Source of the DNA: an uncultured Collinsella sp.
GTDB lineage: Bacteria; Actinomycetota; Coriobacteriia; Coriobacteriales; Coriobacteriaceae
Length of the DNA stretch: 49,782 nt
Direction: 5' to 3'
Assembly: GCA_934630735.1 (NCBI GenBank)
Contig: CAKTWK010000016.1
Location: forward strand, 1 to 49,782
Below the pieces are notes generated by a model, which ran no database searches, was not told the origin of the DNA, and worked only from the letters and a program-made list of their open reading frames with translations. Shown here in pieces: positions 8,093-14,991 of this stretch (position 1 is the stretch's first letter; each line of letters begins with the position of its first letter). A program made the position numbers and the translations under genes.

Positions 8093-9523
8093 ATGACGAA
8101 CAAAGAGCTGGCTCAAAAGCTGCTGGATCTTTTGGGCGGTAAAGACAACGTGCTGGCAAACGCGGCGTGCATGACGCGCCTGCGCGTGACCGTCAAAGAC
8201 GCGGGCAACGTTGACACGGAGGGTATTAAGGCACTCGACGGCGTGATGGGCCTGGTCGAGGACGACACGATGCAGATCGTGCTGGGTCCGGGCAAGGTGA
8301 ATAAGGTGCTCGAGGAATTCTCCAAGCTCACCGGCCTTGCGAAAGGCGTTGCTGACGAGAGCGTAGTTGACGCTGCGGCCACAAACAAGGCCGCGCAGAA
8401 GGCCAAGTACGAGTCCAAACCGGTTCAGGCCTTCCTTAAGAAGATTTCCAACGTCTTCGTCGCCTTGCTTCCCGGCATCATTGCGGCTGGCCTCATTAAC
8501 GGTATCTGCAACGTCATCAATGTCTCGACGGCGGGTGCGCTTGCGGGCGAGTGGTGGTATCAGGGCATTCGTTCCATGGGTTGGGCCCTCTTCGCCTATC
8601 TGCCCATTTTGGTGGGCTATAACGCGGCGCGCGAGTTTGGTGGCTCCGCTGCACTGGGCGGTATCGCCGGCATGATGTGCATCGCCAACAGCGCCATGCC
8701 CCTGCTTGCGCCTGGCGCTGCTGATCCTGCCGCTGCCATTCTGCTGCCGCTCACCAATGCGCAGTACAACCCCGCAGCGGGCGGCATGATCGCGGCTCTC
8801 ATCGCTGGTGCGTTTTTCGCCTGGATGGAGCGTCAGATTCGCAAGGTCATGCCCAACGCGCTCGATACGTTCCTGTCCCCGCTGCTGGTGCTCATCATCG
8901 GCGCCTTTGCTCTGATGCTTGTCATCCAGCCGGTTGGCGCTTGGCTGACGGCCGCGATCTTTAGCGTCCTCACCTTTATCTTCGAGAAGCTGGGCGTCCT
9001 GGGCGGCTATATCCTGTCGGCAGGCTTCTTGCCGCTGGTGTCCGTCGGCCTGCATCAGGCGCTCACGCCGATCCACGCTATGCTCAACGATCCCGACGGC
9101 GCTACCAAGGGCATCAATTACCTGCTGCCCATCCTTATGATGGCTGGCGGCGGCCAGGTCGGTGCCGGTTTGGCGCTGTACTTTAAGACCAAGAACGCCA
9201 AGCTCAAGAAGTATGTCGCCGAGTCCATCCCCGTTGGCATCCTGGGCGTGGGCGAGCCTCTGATGTATGCCGTTACGCTGCCGCTCGTTCGTCCGTTTGT
9301 GACGGCCTGCCTGGGTGCCGGATTTGGCGGCGCGCTTGCAGCGCTGCTTCACATCGGCACGGTTTCCCAGGGTGTTTCCGGTCTGTTTGGCCTGTTGATC
9401 GTCGTTCCTGGTCAGCAGCTCGGCTACGTTGCCGCTATGCTGCTTGCCTATGTCGCCGGCTTTGTCCTGACGTGGTTCTTTGGCGTGGACGAGCAGAAGA
9501 TCAACGAGTTTTTTGGCGAGTAG
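8093..9523 (+). CDS. murP: PTS EIIBC component, probable MurNAc or MurNAc-disaccharide transporter
   Basis: This is a 476-residue fusion of a PTS IIB domain and a IIC membrane domain that imports and phosphorylates a sugar. The IIB domain (about 1-85) carries the phosphocysteine at residue 26 in NAACMTRLRV. The IIC domain (about 105-476) has about ten hydrophobic segments and the substrate-site motif GVGEPLMYA. There is no fused IIA domain, as in MurP and SacP types, so a separate IIA-Glc-like protein must supply phosphate. The ATG follows AAGGAGGAG. Specificity is inferred from murQ and mupG next to it. An intracellular MupG suggests that the imported substrate includes the MurNAc-GlcNAc disaccharide. 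Confidence 0.85.
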   Translation: MTNKELAQKLLDLLGGKDNVLANAACMTRLRVTVKDAGNVDTEGIKALDGVMGLVEDDTMQIVLGPGKVNKVLEEFSKLTGLAKGVADESVVDAAATNKAAQKAKYESKPVQAFLKKISNVFVALLPGIIAAGLINGICNVINVSTAGALAGEWWYQGIRSMGWALFAYLPILVGYNAAREFGGSAALGGIAGMMCIANSAMPLLAPGAADPAAAILLPLTNAQYNPAAGGMIAALIAGAFFAWMERQIRKVMPNALDTFLSPLLVLIIGAFALMLVIQPVGAWLTAAIFSVLTFIFEKLGVLGGYILSAGFLPLVSVGLHQALTPIHAMLNDPDGATKGINYLLPILMMAGGGQVGAGLALYFKTKNAKLKKYVAESIPVGILGVGEPLMYAVTLPLVRPFVTACLGAGFGGALAALLHIGTVSQGVSGLFGLLIVVPGQQLGYVAAMLLAYVAGFVLTWFFGVDEQKINEFFGE

Positions 9524-9590
9524 CCTGATACTGCGCGCTATGTCATTCGAACGTCTTGACGTGCCGCAGATCTCTTGATGCTATGGTTGT

Positions 9591-9624
9591 GCCGGCGGGG
9601 CTAACTGCTCCGCCGGCCTTTTTT
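9591..9624 (+). terminator. Terminator or attenuator between murP and mupG
   Basis: GCCGGCGG (9591-9598) and CCGCCGGC (9610-9617) form a perfect 8-bp stem followed by six T residues. It lies only 17 bases before the mupG start, so it could reduce mupG expression relative to murQP instead of ending the operon. Confidence 0.75.
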
Positions 9625-9640
9625 AAAGGAGCGTTGAAGC

Positions 9641-10789
9641 GTGAAAACGGGTATTTCGATTTATCTTTCCAGCCCTCTGCAGGATATTGAGCGGACGATT
9701 GAGCGTGGTGCCGCGGCGGGTGCGCGCTATGCGTTTACCTCGCTGCATATTCCCGAGGATGGGGGAGCGGCGTATGCCGATAAGGTTCGCCAGGCGCTGT
9801 CGCTGCTTTCCGCTCGCGGTATTGCGCTCATTGCCGATGTGGGGCCGCGAACGTGCGATTTGCTCGGGCTTGAGCGCATCGAGGACTTGCGCGATTTGGG
9901 ACTGGAATACCTTCGTTTGGACTATGGCTTTAGTGCCCAGCGGGTCGCGGAGCTGTCCGGTGTATTTCGCATTGTGGTCAATGCATCGACAGTGAGTTCT
10001 GATGAAATCGCATCGTGGCGAGAAGCCGGTGCCGATGTGACTCGTTTTGCCGCCTGCCACAATTTTTATCCCAAGCCTTATACCGGTTTAGCTCTTGAAG
10101 ATGTTGCTCGGACGAATCTTCGTCTTGCGGCGCTCGGCTTCGAAATCATGGCTTTTGTGCCGGGCGATGCCAACGTTCGCGGGCCGGTGTTCGAGGGACT
10201 GCCGACGGTTGAGGCGCAGCGCGGTCGCGCGTCAAAGGTTGCCCTCAACATGCTTGAGCTCGCACATGGCGCCGATTGCGACATTGTTTTGGTCGGCGAC
10301 CCCGATCTTTCGGATGCGGGTTGGGCACAGTTTGCTCAAGTTTCTGCCGGATACGTGGATTTGCAATGCGAGCTTGAGTCCGGCTATGCCTATGTACGTG
10401 GGCAGATTCATCATGACCGGCCCGATTCGAGCACCCTCATCTTTAGGTCTCAGGAGTCGCGCACGACGCTTAAGCCAGATTCCGTGCCGGCGGATACTGG
10501 TGCCGGCCTGCCGCGAAAGACGGGGTCGATCGCTGTGAGCAATAGCGGCTATGGGCGCTACGAAGGCGAGCTTGAGATTTCGCGGGTCGATCTTCCCGGC
10601 GACGAGCGCATGAACGTTGCGGGCCATATCACGTCCGAGGCAATGGAGCTGCTGCCGTTCATCAAACGCGGATTTGGGGTACGGTTCGTTCAGCGTGTGG
10701 CCCGTGGGCTACAATTGCCCCATCATGCGAAGGCGCCTCGTATGGTGTGTACCTGCGTTGGCCGATCTATATTCGGAGGATTCCCATGA
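9641..10789 (+). CDS. mupG: MupG-like 6-phospho-N-acetylmuramidase (DUF871 TIM barrel)
   Basis: The family hydrolyses MurNAc-6-phosphate-GlcNAc inside the cell, as established for Staphylococcus aureus MupG, feeding MurNAc-6-phosphate to MurQ. The protein shows the TIM-barrel start GISIYLSS, the LRLDYGF strand and the conserved CHNFYPKPYTGL segment near residues 140-151. A small beta domain follows. The GTG start has AAAGGA 10 bases upstream. Homologous sequence seems to end near residue 345 (LLPFIKRGFGVRFV). The last ~38 residues read into DNA that looks like the promoter of the next gene, so the native stop may have been lost. It overlaps the Spx-like gene by 4 bases. Confidence 0.88.
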   Translation: MKTGISIYLSSPLQDIERTIERGAAAGARYAFTSLHIPEDGGAAYADKVRQALSLLSARGIALIADVGPRTCDLLGLERIEDLRDLGLEYLRLDYGFSAQRVAELSGVFRIVVNASTVSSDEIASWREAGADVTRFAACHNFYPKPYTGLALEDVARTNLRLAALGFEIMAFVPGDANVRGPVFEGLPTVEAQRGRASKVALNMLELAHGADCDIVLVGDPDLSDAGWAQFAQVSAGYVDLQCELESGYAYVRGQIHHDRPDSSTLIFRSQESRTTLKPDSVPADTGAGLPRKTGSIAVSNSGYGRYEGELEISRVDLPGDERMNVAGHITSEAMELLPFIKRGFGVRFVQRVARGLQLPHHAKAPRMVCTCVGRSIFGGFP

Positions 10790-11145
10790 CCGTACTGTTT
10801 GTTGAATATCCCAAGTGCTCGACCTGTAAAAAGGCCAAGGCATGGCTGGATGAACATGGGGTTGAGTATATCGACCGCGATATCGTTACGGACAATCCCG
10901 CGGCCGATGAACTAGCGACCTGGATTGCTCGTTCGGGGCTGCCGGTGCGACGCTTCTTTAACTCGTCGGGCATGAAATATCGAGAGCTGGGCCTGAAGGC
11001 GCGTCTGGATGCGGGTATGACGGACCAGGAGTGCTATGAGCTGCTGGCGACTGACGGCATGCTGGTTAAGCGCCCGCTGCTGGTGGGCGACGACTTTGCG
11101 ATCCCCGGCTTTAGGGAAGCGGCCTGGGCCGAGGCGTTGCTGTAG
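10786..11145 (+). CDS. Spx/ArsC-like thioredoxin-fold protein
   Basis: This 119-residue protein of the ArsC/Spx/YffB family has a redox CxxC (Cys11, Cys14) in YPKCSTCKKAKAWL. The family's helix-strand layout follows, including RRFFNSSGMKYRELG and the cis-proline region VKRPLLV. Spx proteins bind RNA polymerase under thiol stress, and ArsC proteins reduce arsenate. The sequence alone does not separate these, although the SGMKYRELGLK stretch is common in the YffB/Spx-like group. The ATG follows GGAGGA and overlaps the mupG stop. A TACAAT (10710-10715) inside the mupG 3' end may be its own -10 box. Confidence 0.85.
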   Translation: MTVLFVEYPKCSTCKKAKAWLDEHGVEYIDRDIVTDNPAADELATWIARSGLPVRRFFNSSGMKYRELGLKARLDAGMTDQECYELLATDGMLVKRPLLVGDDFAIPGFREAAWAEALL

Positions 11146-11152
11146 CGGCTGC

Positions 11153-11323
11153 GGAAAGTGTGTCCCGTTTTGAGTGCTGATTCTGGGATGTGCTTTCCGG
11201 TTGAGAGCTCTATCGGAAATGACATCCCGTTTCGAGCGCTGATTCTGGGACACGGTTTCCGGTTGGGGGCTCGACGGGAAAGTAGGGACCAGTTTGAGCT
11301 TGAAATCTGGGACGCACTTTCCG
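11153..11323. repeat. Three-unit palindromic array with 62-bp period
   Basis: Three imperfect palindromes lie in tandem at about 11153-11200, 11214-11262 and 11276-11322. Each has a GGAAAG-type left arm and a TTTCC right arm around a TTTGAG/CTGGGA core. The shared CTGGGA begins at 11183, 11245 and 11307, exactly 62 bases apart. The array fills the space between the Spx-like gene and the stop of the truncated minus-strand gene. It has no T-run typical of a terminator. Confidence 0.85.
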
Positions 11324-11341
11324 CCGGCGGGCCTGCCCCAG

Positions 11342-11752
11342 TCAGTCTTCCAACTGCGCCCATTCGTTTGGGTCGTAGATCTTTACGTGCTTGTCGGGCG
11401 TGTCGCTCCAATACTCTTCATCCATAAAGGGCAGGTATGCCTGAATGCCGGGGCAGATAAACGGAATCCGTTGCCGCTGCAGGCGCTCGCGCTGCCGCCG
11501 CTCCAGGTTCGTCTCGGATATGACGGTCGGCATGCCGGACAGCTCGACGAGGCTTGCCTGGATGCGCTTGAGGTCGGGGAGCGCCGCATGCCATGACGTC
11601 CGCATGATTAAAAATGAGGCGCGGCGGTAGTTTGCCTGCATCACCGTGATGGCGGGGCGCAGTGTGGGATGGATTTTGTCCCGTTCGGGCCAAAGGTCAG
11701 CAGTGATCTCGAGGCCCAGGGTCTCCCATAGGTAATCAAGCTCTTCGTCCAT
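11342..11752 (-). CDS. Truncated relative of a MarR-type regulator (DNA-binding half absent)
   Basis: A 136-residue protein. The segment QRIPFICPGIQAYLP near residues 94-108 resembles the R(I/V)PFIVPGxQxYLP motif found N-terminal to a winged helix in a group of MarR-family regulators common in Firmicutes and Coriobacteria. Those proteins are about 230 residues long. Here the frame stops shortly after the motif and no helix-turn-helix follows. Beyond the stop lies the 62-bp palindrome array. It may be a remnant truncated by insertion of that array, or a short stand-alone sensing domain. The assignment rests on motif recognition only. Confidence 0.55.
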   Translation of the reverse strand: MDEELDYLWETLGLEITADLWPERDKIHPTLRPAITVMQANYRRASFLIMRTSWHAALPDLKRIQASLVELSGMPTVISETNLERRQRERLQRQRIPFICPGIQAYLPFMDEEYWSDTPDKHVKIYDPNEWAQLED

Positions 11753-12018
11753 GGCGCCTCGATATCCACGCGATCATTGATACTTCGATTGTGTTGCCTG
11801 GTGCTATCGTTTTCGCGGTAGAATCTGCCAACGGTTGACGGCTACCGCTCGCGGCGTTTTGCCCTTCGTGTACAGCGGTCGGCTTCACAGGTCCTTCACG
11901 TGTTGGCCGTATTTGACTGAATTTCAAAAAAGTCAAAATTGGGGCTTGCGTCACGGCCGGACTTCCCGTATATTTCTTTCTTGCGCAAAGGCACAGCCGA
12001 GCGCAGCGATGCAGTCAT

Positions 12019-12092
12019 TGGGATGTCGTCTAATGGCAGGACAGCGGATTCTGGTTCCGTCAATGGGGGTTCGACTCCCTCCATCCCAGCCA
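12019..12092 (+). tRNA. tRNA-Gln (CTG)
   Basis: The acceptor stem TGGGATG (from 12019) pairs with CATCCCA (12082-12088), followed by discriminator G and an encoded CCA. The anticodon stem GCGGA/TCCGT encloses the loop TTCTGGT, giving anticodon CTG. The T-arm loop GTTCGACTC is standard. Confidence 0.95.
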
Positions 12093-12109
12093 TTGCATTT
12101 GCTACATAT

Positions 12110-12186
12110 GGCCCGTTCGTCTAGCGGTTTAGGACGCCGCCCTCTCAAGGCGGAGATCACCAGTTCGAATCTGGTACGGGCTACCA
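12110..12186 (+). tRNA. tRNA-Glu (CTC)
   Basis: The acceptor GGCCCGT pairs with ACGGGCT (one G-T pair), followed by A and an encoded CCA. The anticodon stem CCGCC/GGCGG encloses CTCTCAA, giving anticodon CTC. It lies 17 bases after tRNA-Gln and is probably co-transcribed with it. Confidence 0.95.
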
Positions 12187-12196
12187 AAATTGAACG

Positions 12197-12224
12197 CCCG
12201 GGCCTCGTAAGAGACCCGGGTTTT
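12197..12224 (+). terminator. Terminator after the tRNA pair
   Basis: CCCGGG (12197-12202) and CCCGGG (12215-12220) form a stem followed by TTTT. Confidence 0.75.
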
Positions 12225-12280
12225 GTGTATTGACCGTATATTCGGCGCCTGCCGTGTTTCGCTCAGATCGAGGAGTAGCC

Positions 12281-13198
12281 ATGGATCTGCCCATCAGCTT
12301 GCAAGACATCACGTATGCCGAGAACTATCTGGCGCAGGGCGACCTGGCCACGGCGACGCCGTTGTTGGAGCGTCTGGTTGAGCTCGCCGAGGAGTATATC
12401 GATGCCGAGTGCAAGACGGAGGAGAAGCGCCAGTACTTTAGCTTCGATAGCAAGTTTGAGCGTCTGGCCTACCGCCGCGTGGAAAAGGATCCGCGCGAGC
12501 TGGTGCAGGTCGAGGTGCCCTTTGATCGCCTGTATTCCGACATGGCGTATGCCTACATTCGCCAGCAGGATTATGTGAGCGCTCGTAATGCCCTGATGCA
12601 GGCCGTACGCTGGGACCCCATGAACTGCAACTATCGCCTGGATCTGGCCGAGCTGTTCCGTGCGCTCGAGGACAAGCAGGAATGGGCATCGCTCTCGTTC
12701 TCGGTACTGGAGCGTGCGAGCGATGGCAAGTGCGCCGCCCGCGCCTACGCCAATCTAGGTCAGTACTTCTTGGAGCCCGAGACCGAGAACGTCTCGGCGG
12801 CTGTGGGTTGCGCGCGTCTGGCGCTGCGCTTGGCCCCTGGCGATGCGCATACGACGCGCCTGCTCAACAAGATCCATACTGCCTATCCGGATGCCGCCGA
12901 TGAGGGCGACGACCACGTGATGGGTGAACTGGCCCTGCAAGGCGTGCCGACCTCGCCTTCGGCCGAGATTGCCATCTGCCTGATTATGTGCGCGACCGAT
13001 GCCGCAGGCGTCGGCGACAAGCAGGAGGCGACGCGTCTGACGGTGCGCGCCCGCGACCTGGTGGGCGAGGAGGCCTGCGCGGCGATCATCAAGCTGGTGC
13101 GCGAGAGCGACGCCGAGCTCAATGCTGAGCGCAAGGCAAAGCGCGAGGCTGCGGGCTCAAACGCCGATGGCGCCAAGGAGGCCGGCGATGCCCAGTAA
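12281..13198 (+). CDS. Tetratricopeptide-repeat protein of unknown function
   Basis: A 305-residue, mostly helical, soluble protein. TPR-like helix pairs are visible at about 15-50, 97-130 (MAYAYIRQQDYVSARNALMQ), 130-165 and 175-220. The C-terminus is an Ala/Glu/Lys-rich tail. No signal peptide or membrane segment is present. TPR proteins are scaffolds, and the partner cannot be named from sequence. The ATG follows GAGGAG. An upstream in-frame start at 12230 lies within the tRNA terminator region and is unlikely. The gene overlaps smpB by 11 bases, so the two are probably translationally coupled. This may reflect a role near translation quality control, which is inference only. Confidence 0.8.
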   Translation: MDLPISLQDITYAENYLAQGDLATATPLLERLVELAEEYIDAECKTEEKRQYFSFDSKFERLAYRRVEKDPRELVQVEVPFDRLYSDMAYAYIRQQDYVSARNALMQAVRWDPMNCNYRLDLAELFRALEDKQEWASLSFSVLERASDGKCAARAYANLGQYFLEPETENVSAAVGCARLALRLAPGDAHTTRLLNKIHTAYPDAADEGDDHVMGELALQGVPTSPSAEIAICLIMCATDAAGVGDKQEATRLTVRARDLVGEEACAAIIKLVRESDAELNAERKAKREAAGSNADGAKEAGDAQ

Positions 13199-13658
13199 GC
13201 GCGAGCGCAAGCTCATCTCCAAGAATCGCTCGGCACACCACGAGTACTTTATCGATGAGACCTTTGAGTGCGGCATTGAGCTGAGTGGCACTGAGGTCAA
13301 GTCGATTCGCGAGCGCGCGTGCCAGATCACCGACACCTTTGCACTGATCCGTGGCGGCGAGTGCTGGCTCGTGGGTCTGCATATTCACCCTTATAGCCAT
13401 GGTGGCGTGTGGAATCGCGACCCTGATCGCCGTCGTCGTCTGCTGCTGCACCGCAAGGAGATTGACTTTCTCGACGGCAAACTTCGTAACCGTGGTTATG
13501 CGCTGGTACCGTTGGAGCTCTACTTTAATACCGACGGCCGCGTAAAGCTGCTGCTGGGCCTAGGCCGCGGCAAGAAGCTTTACGACAAGCGCGAGGATAT
13601 GGCCAAGCGCGATGTTCAACGCGAGATTGACCGCGCCCTCAAGGAGCGTAATCGCTAG
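13188..13658 (+). CDS. smpB: SsrA-binding protein SmpB
   Basis: This small beta-barrel protein carries tmRNA into stalled ribosomes for trans-translation. The 156 residues contain the family motifs AHHEYFIDETFECGIELSGTEVKSIR (positions about 16-41, read in two overlapping parts), the region around HIHPYSHG and the basic C-terminal tail GRGKKLYDKREDMAKRD. The ATG at 13188 lies within the end of the TPR gene. An in-frame extension upstream to 13122 is unconserved and overlaps that gene, so it is rejected. No tmRNA gene was recognised in the window. Confidence 0.96.
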   Translation: MPSKRERKLISKNRSAHHEYFIDETFECGIELSGTEVKSIRERACQITDTFALIRGGECWLVGLHIHPYSHGGVWNRDPDRRRRLLLHRKEIDFLDGKLRNRGYALVPLELYFNTDGRVKLLLGLGRGKKLYDKREDMAKRDVQREIDRALKERNR

Positions 13659-13670
13659 GCGCTCTGTGTA

Positions 13671-13737
13671 AGTTGCGGTGGAATACGGACTGTTTTGCCT
13701 GTTTGAGGGGCTATTCAGTCCCTATTTCACCGCAACT
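13671..13737. repeat. Palindromic element, AGTTGCGGTG family (copy 1)
   Basis: The 22-bp arms 13671-13692 and 13716-13737 are inverted copies with two mismatches, and both outer ends read AGTTGCGGTG inward. The same arm sequence occurs at 29006-29072. The element lies directly after smpB. Confidence 0.85.
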
Positions 13738-13764
13738 GCGGGCGTCTCATCTTGCTTATACTGT

Positions 13765-13784
13765 TTTGACACATATGTCTCAAA
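13765..13784. promoter_or_regulatory. Near-perfect 20-bp palindrome upstream of the flavin reductase gene
   Basis: TTTGACACATATGTCTCAAA is symmetric except for one base pair position on each side. A TATACT (13757-13762) lies just before it. Such symmetry suggests a dimeric regulator site, but an intrinsic terminator (13784-13817) follows immediately, so the site may belong to another function. Confidence 0.35.
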
Positions 13785-13817
13785 GGCGGCGTCCGTTATG
13801 GGCGTCGCCTTTTTTTG
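13784..13817 (+). terminator. Intrinsic terminator before the flavin reductase gene
   Basis: AGGCGGCG (13784-13791) pairs with CGTCGCCT (13803-13810) with one G-T pair, followed by a T-run. Confidence 0.8.
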
Positions 13818-13867
13818 TGGGTACATATATCCATGAGGTTCCAACCCGGGTTAGGGGAGTGATGGTT

Positions 13868-14371
13868 ATGGACAAAACTGCGTTCTTTACCATGCCGAGC
13901 GGTCTGTACGTGGTGAGCGCCGCGGCAGACGGGCTGCGCGCCGGCTGCGTCATCAACACGGCGGTGCAGGTGACGTCCATGCCGCCGCGTATTTCGGTTG
14001 CCGTGAACAAGGAAAATGTCACGTCTAGCGTTATTGCGTCTGCCAAAGCGTTCGCGCTGACCGTGATCGATCAGACCGCCGACATGCTCTACATCGGTAA
14101 CTTTGGGTTCCGCACCAGCAGCGATTATGACAAGTTTGCCAAATACGAGACCCGCGAGACGGCTCTGGGCATGCCCTATGTGCCCGAGCACGCGGCGGCG
14201 CTGTTTAGCTGCCGTTTGATCGATACCGTGGATGTGGGCACGCATCTACTGTTTATCGGCGAGGTCGAGGATGCCGAGCGTCTGAGCGGCGAGACACCGT
14301 TGACCTATGACTACTACCACAAGGTGCTGAAGGGCAAGACGCCGCCCAAGGCTTCATCGTATCAAAGCTAG
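13868..14371 (+). CDS. Flavin reductase-like FMN-binding protein
   Basis: A 167-residue protein of the flavin reductase (split-barrel FMN-binding) family. Family features are the start FFTMPSGLYVVSAAADGLRA, the segment INTAVQVTSMPPRISVAVNK, and the FRTSSDYDKFAKY region. The C-terminal DYYHKVLKGKTPPKAS tail is typical of anaerobe homologues that partner rubredoxin and flavodiiron proteins. A rubredoxin gene 88 bases downstream supports a redox role in oxygen or peroxide handling. The second of two in-frame ATGs (13868) has the better spacing from AGGGGAG. ATG 13862 would add MV. Confidence 0.88.
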   Translation: MDKTAFFTMPSGLYVVSAAADGLRAGCVINTAVQVTSMPPRISVAVNKENVTSSVIASAKAFALTVIDQTADMLYIGNFGFRTSSDYDKFAKYETRETALGMPYVPEHAAALFSCRLIDTVDVGTHLLFIGEVEDAERLSGETPLTYDYYHKVLKGKTPPKASSYQS

Positions 14372-14373
14372 AA

Positions 14374-14416
14374 ATGTTCTAAAAATACTTGCATTATATT
14401 ATTGAGAACATATACT
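14374..14416 (+). promoter_or_regulatory. Rubredoxin promoter with overlapping inverted repeat
   Basis: TTGCAT (14389-14394) and TATACT (14411-14416) are spaced by 16 bases and form a good sigma-70-type promoter. The region is framed by ATGTTCT (14374-14380) and AGAACAT (14405-14411), a perfect 7-bp inverted repeat. Its right arm abuts the -10 box, so a protein bound here would block transcription. Confidence 0.6.
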
Positions 14417-14459
14417 AATAGGCAAGTACACCAGCAGTCACGTTCGAGAGGAGAACATC

Positions 14460-14603
14460 ATGGCTGAGGAGAAGAAGACGTATAAGTTCGTGTGCACCGT
14501 TTGCGGTTACGAGGTTGAGGTCGATACACCCGAGCTGCCCGAGGATTACGTGTGCCCGGTGTGCGGCGTCGGTCCCGATCAGTTTGAGCTCGTCGAGGAG
14601 TAG
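14460..14603 (+). CDS. Rubredoxin-like iron protein
   Basis: A 47-residue protein with two Cys pairs, CTVCG (Cys12, Cys15) and CPVCG (Cys32, Cys35), in the spacing of a rubredoxin-type Fe(Cys)4 site. It ends in the common [10 protein letters not shown] tail. It is a small one-electron carrier that in anaerobes donates electrons to oxygen- or peroxide-reducing enzymes. The ATG follows GAGAGGAG. It has its own promoter (14389-14416) and a strong terminator downstream. The preceding flavin reductase is a plausible redox partner. Confidence 0.93.
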   Translation: MAEEKKTYKFVCTVCGYEVEVDTPELPEDYVCPVCGVGPDQFELVEE

Positions 14604-14644
14604 CTCGCAGGCACACGGCGAAAGCCGAACATAGCTCTGTCCAA

Positions 14645-14679
14645 GGGCCCCGGTCGGTCATCCCGGCCGGGGCCCTTTT
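14645..14679 (+). terminator. Strong terminator after the rubredoxin gene
   Basis: GGGCCCCGG (14645-14653) and CCGGGGCCC (14667-14675) form a perfect 9-bp stem followed by TTTT. Confidence 0.9.
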
Positions 14680-14744
14680 CCTCCGTCCCCAAGGGATCAC
14701 GGTTGCTGCTAGCCGATCCTGTCTGTCGTAAGTCCGGCCGACCT

Positions 14745-14969
14745 TTTGTCTCAATCTGTAACATCTAACGACTCAAAACGGGTCTGTCTGTTACAGGTCA
14801 AGACAAACCAAAACCGTTTGGCAGAAGATCTCAATCTGTAACATCTAGACACGTAAAACCCCTCTATCTGTTACAGATTGAGACAAACGGAGCTGTCCCT
14901 CGGAATGATCTCGATCTGCAACATCTAACGGCTCAAAACGGGTCTTCCTGTTACAGATCGAGACATTTG
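14745..14969. repeat. 80-bp-period palindrome array, three units (units A-C)
   Basis: Each unit has inverted arms TCTCRATCTGTAAC and GTTACAGATYGAGA around a variable loop. CTGTAAC (or CTGCAAC in unit C) begins at 14756, 14836 and 14916, exactly 80 bases apart. The array fills most of the 388-base gap between the rubredoxin and mntH genes. The last unit ends in GAGACATTTG, while the first two end in GACAAA. Confidence 0.95.
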
Positions 14970-14991
14970 TCTAGGTAGGTGCCCCGCTCCA

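Noticed and set aside
13659..13870. tmRNA gene next to smpB
   Set aside because: No tRNA-like ends or tag reading frame could be found. The space holds a palindrome and a terminator.
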